Origin: Terebella lapidaria
Taxonomy: Eukaryota; Annelida; Polychaeta; Terebellida; Terebellidae
Length of the DNA: 64,000 bases
Assembly (NCBI GenBank): GCA_949152475.1
Contig: OX424569.1
Span: 29,805,950 to 29,869,949 of the forward strand
Direction: 5' to 3'
Positions 1 to 9,348 of this stretch are shown here, piece by piece; within the stretch, counting starts at the first letter, position 1, and each line of letters starts with the position of its first letter. The translations under genes were made by a program, and so were the position numbers. The notes below the pieces were generated by a model. That model was not told the DNA's origin. It made no database searches and saw only the letters and a program-made list of their open reading frames with translations.

Positions 1-162
1 GAGAAAACTTGTGTGGAAATTTGGAACACTTGCGGAATACTGAGACGGCAATTGGTAACATTAAAATAACGAGAAAGTTGTGAACATTTGTCGAATTGTA
101 GTGGATAAAATTATAGTCGGTTGTTTTATCCCGGAGTGACATTTGTGTGTGCGGCCTTCGCC
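1..162. other. Leader upstream of the gag-like frame
   Basis: No LTR end and no clear tRNA primer site are visible here. The first well-placed start codon is the ATG at 163 (context gccATGg), which I prefer over the in-frame ATG at 121. The element presumably continues to the left of the window. Confidence 0.4.
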
Positions 163-1218
163 ATGGCGGATACGCCGGGTGGAGGAAAAGACGGTGACGG
201 CCCTAACGAGAATCGGCCTCGCTCCATCACGCTTGATGGAGACAAACTGACGGTAGAGATTATCGACCATGGGGATGAGGTGGATAACCCCATCATTGTG
301 ACGGACGATGAATTGTCCGCAGTCGGCCCCGAACCAAGTTCGGAACTATCAGATACGGCATCCGGCTCCAACAAACAGCCACGTTATCAGATCATGGCTA
401 AATTGGCACAGCGCGGCATTCAGCATACTCCGAGTCCGACTCTAGAGGAGGACTCGGAACGTTTTCGGCAACTGGAAGAAGGTGGAGAGATTGTTCGGCG
501 TGCCTTGGAGGCACAGCGTGCGGCTGGAGCCGCTGTTCCGGCTATTTCGACCCCCGCTCCACTGGTAATGGCGCCAATCGAGCCTGCCCCAGCATCATCG
601 GCCCCGTCAACACCCGTAGTTCGGCCCCGTGCTGTCACGTCACCAGCACATTCTTCGGCATCGTCAGTGAGCTCATCGTCCGGCAGAAGTCCACACTCGT
701 CAGCGAGGAGTTCGCGACGCGTTAGTTCCGGCCCCGTGACACGTGATTCGGCCTATCGACGATAGATAGAGGAGCTCATATCTCTTGTTCCGGCCCCCAT
801 CACACCATACGGCACTCAGCCAATTCGTTGGAGTGAAGTCCCGTTCCGGCTCCGGAATCGACATAACGGCTATGCTCACGAGCATAATTTTGGCGCACCT
901 TCTCGGCTCACAGAAGGAAATCTGGCGACCCTGGCGCCACTACAGAGGGAGGACGGCCAGTATTTGTGTCCTTTCTGCATCGGTGAGGAGGATGATGAGG
1001 AGAGGGCATGGCCCACGGTACCGCGCCGTGGCCCTTTCCGTTCGGCTTCGGACTTAGACGGCCACGTCCTGGCCTACCATTTCCCGCTGTTGCGGTATTT
1101 TGTTTGCCCGGCCAAGGACCATTACTTCACCCTCACGTCAGAGGATATGATTCGGCATTTGAGCGAGGTGACTCAAACCCACGTCGGCATCCTTCCGCTT
1201 TTGAAAATGGACGGCTGA
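163..1218 (+). pseudogene. Gag-like protein, N-terminal half, interrupted by an in-frame TAG
   Basis: Reading from the ATG at 163, the frame encodes an acidic start (MADTPGGGKDGDG), then a long Ala/Pro/Ser-rich segment ending in Ser/Arg-rich sequence, and meets TAG at 763-765. The same frame continues without another stop to TGA at 1216-1218. The continuation holds a CPFC pair (about 967-978) and HVLAYH (about 1063-1080), which together resemble a C2H2-type zinc-binding motif. The next coding part (from about 1168) is in another frame, so at least one frame change would also be needed. The TAG could be a mutation or a read-through codon; the sequence alone cannot decide. No polymerase domain is seen. 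Function unknown; retroelement structural protein is an inference from the LTR context. Confidence 0.5.
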
Positions 1219-2837
1219 ACGCTTCCGGCTCCATGCTACAACGGTTCGCGCTACGCTGTCGCGTGAACATACAGCCTAACCCCAATTATCGGCCGCCTCG
1301 GGTTCCGGCTGACATCCCGATATTCCAGCGAGATGTCGACCAAGTACTTACCTTCGGCATTTGGCACATGGCCCCCGAGCTATTTGACCAATACCCGCCA
1401 AATTCGGCCCCGGAGGTTCGGCAGGTACTCCGACGGATAGAGTACATTCGGCCTACGACCCGAGCGGAGGAAGATCGGCTAGCAAGAATGACCAATGACA
1501 TTCTAGCGATGAACTGCTGGGTGAGTGTACGTCGGCCCAGCACCATCTTTTTCACTCGGCCTATCGCATATCAGACTGGCGCCCTCAAGACGGCCAGCCC
1601 CGGAATCGCAGTTTCATCGAACTCGTCAACTCCAGTGACGACTCAGGTGAGCGGTCGGCCTTCAGATATCATCCCGCGAAAGATCGTGGCGGAGCGGCCT
1701 ACGGCGACAAATGTCACCGATTATCGGGTGAGGGAGGGATTGGTTCCCCCACCGGAGGAGTTTCCTCCTTTGACGGCACAGCCTTCGGCCAGACAGGAGA
1801 CCGACCAGAAGGAAGTGACGGCCCCGCCACGGGACTCTCCCCCGCCTCTACAGTTGGCTGAGGGGGAGGCTCCCCAATGTTCGGCCTCAGTTTCGGCTAG
1901 TGACCGGGAGGATTCACCTCAACCTTCAAGGCAGATGGTCCTCCAGACGGATGTGCCTCCCTATCTGGACGACAGTATGGAGGTGGTGCAAACGGTCGTC
2001 ACTAAGGATTCGACCGCTGATCAGCCTCGGCTACAGTATGATGAGCCTGAGTCGTTGGAGCCTCTCCACAGGGACTTGGACGAACGGCTCCCGTTCCACG
2101 GCTCAGGAGAATTTTCGGCTGATGTTCAGTTCGTTCGGCAACACGGGACGCGGTTGTCGACTAGAAGGATTCCCGGCCTACAGGCCCTGCCAGGGCAAAA
2201 CCCAGATTTGGCCAACCCGCTACGAAGTCGGGAGGCCAACCAGCTCCCCAACAACCCCCGTCTTCATGAGGAGCACTGGGCGTCTCATATCAACCAGGCA
2301 GCCCACAACGCAGACCCACTAATTTTGCCGGCCCGGAAGAGTGAGCATCTTCCCACCTTGTTCTTGGCTCGCACCGATGATATGGCGAACCAACATTTCC
2401 GGGAGATCCGCCGGTACTACTTGGAGGCCATGGATCAGCACATTCGGCAAGCCGAGTTTAACGGCCTCTCTGTGGGATTCAGGATGGGAGCCCTCCACGA
2501 ACGGCATCTCCCAACCTTTCCTGATCGGCTTGAGGAGGAGACCGACCACTTACGTCGGCGGCTACATCGCCTCGAGAATGAAAACGAAGAGTTGCGGCAG
2601 GAAACCGAGCGACTACGTGCTCGAGTGGCACAATTGGAACAGTCGGCCCCGCTTTCGGCACCCACAGGTACGGCCGCGACGCAGAGCGACCCAGGTACGA
2701 CCATTCCGGGTGATCTGCTCGCCACTATAGTGTCTATCCTGCCCCGCCTGCCACCGGACGAACAGCAGCAACTTATGCGGCAGGCGTCACCGGCACCACC
2801 ACCACCTCCTGCCAGTAAACGTGGTCAGAAGGAATGA
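1168..2837 (+). CDS. Gag-like protein, C-terminal half with coiled coil
   Basis: The frame is open from 1008, but the plausible protein begins about 1168-1215, after the zinc-binding region that lies in another frame. It ends at TGA 2835-2837. In order it shows a globular stretch (FQRDVDQVLTFGIWHM region), a long Pro/Ser/Glu-rich linker, a second compact region (HFREIRRYYLEAMDQHIRQ), a leucine-zipper-like coiled coil (about 2530-2645, LENENEELRQETERLRARV) and a polyproline tail ending KRGQKE. The family is not recognised. No protease, reverse transcriptase, RNase H or integrase motif follows before the LTR-like block at 3359. An almost identical copy lies at 4768-6440. It could be a gag product, or the product of a captured or domesticated gene. 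Confidence 0.5.
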
Positions 2838-3358
2838 GCGTTTCGGCCAGTGGTGGTAGAATGGACAACCGCCGGCCCTGGTTGTGTCAGTCTTCAGGAA
2901 AAGGAAAATCCTGGTCATGTCGGCCCATCGTCATGTCGGCCAAAAATTGTAAATAACTGTAAATAGCACATCAACATATATCCTGGTCGCGTTTTAAAAT
3001 GTTGTTATATGTAGTTAAGTTTAATCCAAAAATTCTATTCCAGCCATAGACTTTAAATAGTTTCAGTTTCATTATGAGACGTCGAGGAGTTTTGTTCATA
3101 CATTCCATCTTCCATTTCACTCGTTGTTGTGCATGTATGTGTAAATGTATCATCGTAGTGACTATTGACGGACTGACTGATGACGTTTATTTTGACGGTT
3201 AGGAATTTTTATTGTATGCAGTGCTTTCACATTGTCGCGCGGTGTGTGTGTGTGTTGGGGTTTGACCTTTTAGGACTTCTTAGCTCTTTATTGTTTAGTT
3301 TTTGGCGACGGTAGGGTCCGGGAAGGGTAATTCCGAGGGCGTAGAATTAATGAAGGGG
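2838..3358. other. 3' non-coding part of the LTR-like element
   Basis: No coding potential is visible. TCGGCC words continue here (about 2845, 2920 and 2936). The segment ends in the purine-rich stretch ccgggaagggtaattccgag...gaagggg directly before the LTR-like block, as expected for a polypurine tract. Confidence 0.4.
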
Positions 3359-4100
3359 TGTAATGTAGTAATTTTAGCGACTGTAACTCCCGTCCCTCCC
3401 GCGCATACATATTTCCACAACAACATTCATTCTACATGACTTACATACAGGACAAGTACACACTATACGATCACAAGCATAAACTCCAACGTAGTCATGG
3501 TTACACACACAGGTCAATCCACATGCACTTGCGGCCCCATTCACTCAGTACATCGACCTAGTAGTTTCGGCCTTGACCTTTACAAGCACCTACTTCTAAA
3601 CATAGAACATGACATGCATAACACTCACATCACGTGCACAGATACAGACCATAGTAGTCAAGACACGCACCGGGGAATTCCACTTTCCAGGTGAGATCAG
3701 CATACATTCAGCCAATGACACAACACCGCAGACATTTGGCGGGAAAACCTACAACACATTTTGCCGGCCCCGCCATTCTCAGGGAGTTGAGAAGTAGACG
3801 TTCATGTGAGAGGACGTGTTAGTAAGGCCATGATTGTATAGAAAAGGCCCTACAAGAAGTCAGTTAAATAGATATATTGTGATAAACTTGAAATACGCGA
3901 GGACTATATTTCGGATATATTATACCTGACTGGGATACGCTTATCACCGGACGTAGGTGAATGTGTCGGCCTGTATAGTGTGATTGCGGCATTGAACAGT
4001 TTCATCTAATAAACTATTGAAGAGAACTGCCGGCCTTGTGATTTGCACGACGATCACAGACATTTGGCTTGATATCGGCCAGCGAACGATATTCTTCACA
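3359..4100 (+). mobile_element. Candidate 3' LTR
   Basis: The 742-bp block has TG...CA ends (TGTAATG...TTCACA) and directly follows a purine run. A TATA-rich patch lies near 3868-3925 and an AATAAA at about 4010, roughly 90 bp from the right end, fitting a U3-R-U5 layout. The right end coincides with the resumption of lectin 3'-flank homology at 4101. The matching 5' LTR would lie left of the window, so the call cannot be closed here. Confidence 0.55.
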
Positions 4101-4330
4101 AACATTTACTAACTTTAAAATATTGTTCAATGCAAAATGTGTCGGCCCAAGTAGCGCACCTTACTCTGTTAATACTACTCACCCACTAAATGTATACCAC
4201 ATTTAATCCGTCTGGCACATTTTTATTCTTCATTGAATTCAGAAGAAATAGTGAGCAGCGCTACATGGGCCAATGAGCCATACAGTTGTAGGATGTAATG
4301 TATCAGCAGTGATTAGGTATGTCTAGTACA
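4101..4330. other. Lectin 3' flank
   Basis: Closely similar to 7704-7933 (tandem copy) and to 13027-13256, the flank of another lectin copy. No separate gene is seen. It marks the ancestral sequence into which the LTR-like element inserted. Confidence 0.8.
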
Positions 4331-4767
4331 TTACAAAATATCATATTTTTTACGGTTATCCCTCAAAACATCGCCACATGGCCTCCTTATACCCAGACAT
4401 GTCGCTACTTCTCCATCACGCCACCAAAAACTAGACAAACAGACAGAACCACGTGACATCAGAGTCGTCAGATTCACGGCTATTAAACATATAAACGACT
4501 GTTGATGATAACATCCATCGTTATCCAAGAGGTACTGTCTCCGTCTGTAAAACTGAACACAATTCTGAGACCAATAGTTTGGTTCGCCTGGTGACCATCT
4601 CTGGGTTCCCAGCCATTGCCCCGTTGTCTGCCATATGAATTTCCCCCTATCTTGAACATTTCTTTTGCCGTCTGTCCATGTGTCACCCAGACCAACACTC
4701 GTGATCCACTCGACCATTTGTTTGTGCTCGTCTGCATCACTAATAATAACAAGATGTGATCCAGGGC
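4331..4767 (-). pseudogene. C-type lectin 3' remnant
   Basis: The minus strand encodes the second half of a C-type lectin domain: HLVIISDADEHKQMVEWI, then LGDTWTDGKR, FIWQTTGQ, the EPN-containing GEPNYWSQNCVQFYRR and LDNDGCYHQQSFIC. The 5' part was never copied. At 4768 the duplication joins it to gag-like sequence, giving a chimeric minus-strand frame to 4888 of no expected meaning. The terminal Trp-Asn-Asp motif of active relatives is replaced by Asp-Asn-Asp. The usual stop after the last Cys is lost by a one-base difference, so the frame runs on into the flank. Confidence 0.9.
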
Positions 4768-6440
4768 GAGGTGACTCAAACCCACGTCGGCATCCTTCCG
4801 CTTTTGAAAATGGACGGCTGAACGCTTCCGGCTCCATGCTACAACGGTTCGCGCTACGCTGTCGCGTGAACATACAGCCTAACCCCAATTATCGGCCGCC
4901 TCGGGTTCCGGCTGACATCCCGATATTCCAGCGAGATGTCGACCAAGTACTTACCTTCGGCATTTGGCACATGGCCCCCGAGCTATTTGACCAATACCCG
5001 CCAAATTCGGCCCCGGAGGTTCGGCAGGTACTCCGACGGATAGAGTACATTCGGCCTACGACCCGAGCGGAGGAAGATCGGCTAGCAAGAATGACCAATG
5101 ACATTCTAGCGATGAACTGCTGGGTGAGTGTACGTCGGCCCAGCACCATCTTTTTCACTCGGCCTATCGCATATCAGACTGGCGCCCTCAAGACGGCCAG
5201 CCCCGGAATCGCAGTTTCATCGAACTCGTCAACTCCAGTGACGACTCAGGTGAGCGGTCGGCCTTCAGATATCATCCCGCGAAAGATCGTGGCGGAGCGG
5301 CCTACGGCGACAAATGTCACCGATTATCGGGTGAGGGAGGGATTGGTTCCCCCACCGGAGGAGTTTCCTCCTTTGACGGCACAGCCTTCGGCCAGACAGG
5401 AGACCGACCAGAAGGAAGTGACGGCCCCGCCACGGGACTCTCCCCCGCCTCTACAGTTGGCTGAGGGGGAGGCTCCCCAATGTTCGGCCTCAGTTTCGGC
5501 TAGTGACCGGGAGGATTCACCTCAACCTTCAAGGCAGATGGTCCTCCAGACGGATGTGCCTCCCTATCTGGACGACAGTATGGAGGTGGTGCAAACGGTC
5601 GTCACTAAGGATTCGACCGCTGATCAGCCTCGGCTACAGTATGATGAGCCTGAGTCGTTGGAGCCTCTCCACAGGGACTTGGACGAACGGCTCCCGTTCC
5701 ACGGCTCAGGAGAATTTTCGGCTGATGTTCAGTTCGTTCGGCAACACGGGACGCGGTTGTCGACTAGAAGGATTCCCGGCCTACAGGCCCTGCCAGGGCA
5801 AAACCCAGATTTGGCCAACCCGCTACGAAGTCGGGAGGCCAACCAGCTCCCCAACAACCCCCGTCTTCATGAGGAGCACTGGGCGTCTCATATCAACCAG
5901 GCAGCCCACAACGCAGACCCACTAATTTTGCCGGCCCGGAAGAGTGAGCATCTTCCCACCTTGTTCTTGGCTCGCACCGATGATATGGCGAACCAACATT
6001 TCCGGGAGATCCGCCGGTACTACTTGGAGGCCATGGATCAGCACATTCGGCAAGCCGAGTTTAACGGCCTCTCTGTGGGATTCAGGATGGGAGCCCTCCA
6101 CGAACGGCATCTCCCGACCTTTCCTGATCGGCTTGAGGAGGAGACCGACCACTTACGTCGGCGGCTACATCGCCTCGAGAATGAAAACGAAGAGTTGCGG
6201 CAGGAAACCGAGCGACTACGTGCTCGAGTGGCACAATTGGAACAGTCGGCCCCGCTTTCGGCACCCACAGGTACGGCCGCGACGCAGAGCGACCCAGGTA
6301 CGACCATTCCGGGTGATCTGCTCGCCACTATAGTGTCTATCCTGCCCCGCCTGCCACCGGACGAACAGCAGCAACTTATGCGGCAGGCGTCACCGGCACC
6401 ACCACCACCTCCTGCCAGTAAACGTGGTCAGAAGGAATGA
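4665..6440 (+). pseudogene. Gag-like C-terminal half, second copy, chimeric start
   Basis: From 4768 this is the duplicated C-terminal half of the gag-like frame, identical to 1165-2837 except near 6116. The open frame begins at an ATG at 4665 that lies in antisense lectin sequence, so the first 30 or so residues are an accident of the tandem-duplication junction. The zinc-binding N-terminal half is absent. The coiled coil and polyproline tail are intact. Expression would need a fortuitous promoter within lectin-derived DNA; none is recognised. Confidence 0.6.
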
Positions 6441-8370
6441 GCGTTTCGGCCAGTGGTGGTAGAATGGACAACCGCCGGCCCTGGTTGTGTCAGTCTTCAG
6501 GAAAAGGAAAATCCTGGTCATGTCGGCCCATCGTCATGTCGGCCAAAAATTGTAAATAACTGTAAATAGCACATCAACATATATCCTGGTCGCGTTTTAA
6601 AATGTTGTTATATGTAGTTAAGTTTAATCCAAAAATTCTATTCCAGCCATAGACTTTAAATAGTTTCCGTTTCATTATGAGACGTCGAGGAGTTTTGTTC
6701 ATACATTCCATCTTCCATTTCACTCGTTGTTGTGCATGTATGTGTAAATGTATCATCGTAGTGACTATTGACGGACTGACTGATGACGTTTATTTTGACG
6801 GTTAGGAATTTTTATTGTATGCAGTGCTTTCACATTGTCGCGCGGTGTGTGTGTGTGTTGGGGTTTGACCTTTTAGGACTTCTTAGCTCTTTATTGTTTA
6901 GTTTTTGGCGACGGTAGGGTCCGGGAAGGGTAATTCCGAGGGCGTAGAATTAATGAAGGGGTGTAAAGTAGTAATTTTAGCGACTGTAACTCCCGTCCCT
7001 CCCGCGCATACATATTTCCACAACAACATTCATTCTACATGACTTACATACAGGACAAGTACACACTATACGATCACAAGCATAAACTCCAACGTAGTCA
7101 TGGTTACACACACAGGTCAATCCACATGCACTTGCGGCCCCATTCACTCAGTACATCGACCTAGTAGTTTCGGCCTTGACCTTTACAAGCACCTACTTCT
7201 AAACATAGAACATGACATGCATAACACTCACATCACGTGCACAGATACAGACCATAGTAGTCAAGACACGCACCGGGGAATTCCACTTTCCAGGTGAGAT
7301 CAGCATACATTCAGCCAATGACACAACACCGCAGACATTTGGCGGGAAAACCTACAACACATTTAGCCGGCCCCGCCATTCTCAGGGAGTTGAGAAGTAG
7401 ACGTTCATGTGAGAGGACGTGTTAGTAAGGCCATGATTGTATAGAAAAGGCCCTACAAGAAGTCAGTTAAATAGATATATTGTGATAAACTTGAAATACG
7501 CGAGGACTATATTTCGGATATATTATACCTGACTGGGATACGCTTATCACCGGACGTAGGTGAATGTGTCGGCCTGTATAGTGTGATTGCGGCATTGAAC
7601 AGTTTCATCTAATAAACTATTGAAGAGAACTGCCGGCCTTGTGATTTGCACGACGATCACAGACATTTGGCTTGATATCGGCCAGCGAACGATATTCTTC
7701 ACAAACATTTACTAACTTTAAAATATTGTTCAATGCAAAATGTGTCGGCCCAAGTAGCGCACCTTACTCTGTTAATACTACTCACCCACTAAATGTATAC
7801 CACATTTAATCCGTCTGGCACATTTTTATTCTTCATTGAATTCAGAAGAAATAGTGAGCAGCGCTACATGGGCCAATGAGCCATACAGTTGTAGGATGTA
7901 ATGTATCAGCAGTGATTAGGTATGTCTAGTACATTACAAAATATCATATTTTTTACGGTTATCCCTCAAAACATCGCCACATGGCCTCCTTATACCCAGA
8001 CATGTCGCTACTTCTCCATCACGCCACCAAAAACTAGACAAACAGACAGAACCACGTGACATCAGAGTCGTCAGATTCACGGCTATTAAACATATAAACG
8101 ACTGTTGATGATAACATCCATCGTTATCCAAGAGGTACTGTCTCCGTCTGTAAAACTGAACACAATTCTGAGACCAATAGTTTGGTTCGCCTGGTGACCA
8201 TCTCTGGGTTCCCAGCCATTGCCCCGTTGTCTGCCATATGAATTTCCCCCTATCTTGAACATTTCTTTTGCCGTCTGTCCATGTGTCACCCAGACCATCA
8301 CTCGTGATCCACTCGACCATTTGTTTGTGCTCGTCTGCATCACTAATAATAACAAGATGTGATCCAGGGC
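4768..8370. repeat. Tandem duplication, copy 2 (3603 bp)
   Basis: Second copy of 1165-4767. It contains the C-terminal gag-like frame, the LTR-like block and the 3' half of the lectin. Its right end runs without a break into the 5' part of the lectin pseudogene (7934-9348). That shows the ancestral arrangement and places the new junction at 4767/4768. Confidence 0.95.
6962..7703 (+). mobile_element. Candidate 3' LTR, duplicated copy
   Basis: Offset by 3603 from the block at 3359-4100, with the same TG...CA ends. It differs by eye at about two positions. This copy arose by segmental duplication, not by new insertion, because the flank after 7703 is the same lectin 3' flank. Confidence 0.55.
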
Positions 8371-9348
8371 ACAGCCCTTGACAGAACTCGGTAGCATCGT
8401 GGTGTTTGAGATTTCATTTAAATGCTGCATACAAAACTGCTCCTCCACACCTGTCCAGGGGCATCGCTCGTGCACGGATGTTCGGATATAACCGCTTGTT
8501 GTGTTGTTGTCACTTCAGATCTGGTGATCGTATGAGAACCACTGTTTCCAACCAATGATGGATATGTGAGTTTTCTAGCTGGTCTTTCAGCTGGGTCTGA
8601 TTTTGTCAGTATTCCAATTGGGTCCACACATGTCAGACTTTCATCTGGATCCGCGCTTGTTAGACTTTCAGCTGGATTCAAATTTGTCAGTATTCCAATT
8701 GGGTCCGCATCTGTCAGACTTCCATCTGGATCGGTGCTTATCAGACTTTGAGCTGGATCCGAATTTGTCCGTATTCCAATTGGGTCCGCACTCGTCAAAC
8801 TTCCAGCTGGATTCCGTGCTTGTCAATCTTCGAGCTGGATCCGAATTTGTCCGTATTCCAACTGGGTTCGCACTTGTCAAACTTCCAGCTGGATCCGCGC
8901 TTGTCATGTTTCTAGTTAGATCCGCACTAGTGAGGCTTGTAGCGATATCCGCACCTGTCAGGTTTTCTGCTGGAATCGTGCTTGTCAGGCTTCTAGCTGC
9001 TTCTGTCCTTGTCAGTCTCCCCGTAGGACCCTCACTTGTCAGATTTTCATCTCTATCCTCACTTGTTATTTTTTCACTTGGATTCGCAAATGTTGGTCTT
9101 TCAGTTGTACCCAATACTGCACTCTCTCGAGAAGCCAATACACCCTCCATTACTCCAATGGCAACAAGCTCCATGCACAAGATGACAATGGGAACGACAG
9201 TCCAGAAGATCTGCTTCTTCTGATTTTGGTGCAGACGTCTAAACCACTCTGGATCTTTTTCGGCTGGGCTAGGATCTTCTGGATCAAACTCAAAGTATGA
9301 TCCGCGGTCGCTAGTGATGTGTTCGTAGGCATAATCCGATGGCTCCAT
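7934..9348 (-). pseudogene. Type II membrane C-type lectin, decayed
   Basis: Read from the ATG at 9346-9348, the protein starts MEPSDYAYEHITSDRGSY, an acidic cytoplasmic tail. A membrane segment follows (FWTVVPIVILCMELVAIGVM, about residues 49-68), then a Thr/Ser/Asp-rich 9-residue-repeat stalk. A one-base insertion in the stalk (ggattccgtgc near 8810-8818) breaks the frame; the lectin copy at 13400-14680 has the same lesion. Further damage lies at the start of the lectin domain: a 5-base gain partly offset by a 2-base loss near 8465, and a one-base insertion and TAA near 8417. The domain 3' end has EPN but lacks WND and has lost its stop. It is unlikely to make a full-length lectin unless unusual splicing removes the lesions. 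Confidence 0.85.

Larger units (their letters stand above)
1..4100 (+). mobile_element. Probable LTR retroelement, right-hand part
   Basis: The stretch contains a gag-like split reading frame (163-2837), a purine run (gaagggg, 3352-3358) and a 742-bp terminal block (3359-4100) that starts TGTAATG and ends TTCACA. From 4101 the sequence matches the 3' flank of the lectin copy near 13027, so 4100/4101 is a real insertion boundary. No reverse transcriptase, integrase or protease motifs are seen, and the left LTR is not in the window. It is either a polymerase-less, non-autonomous element or a deleted one. The whole stretch is rich in CGGC/CGGCC words. The family is not recognised. Confidence 0.6.
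1165..4767. repeat. Tandem duplication, copy 1 (3603 bp)
   Basis: This unit runs from inside the gag-like frame to inside the lectin coding region and is repeated immediately at 4768-8370 with a constant offset of 3603. By eye I found only five single-base differences (for example near 2513, 3067, 3365, 3764 and 4695). The junction shares the two bases GC (4766-4767) between lectin-derived and element-derived sequence. Confidence 0.95.
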
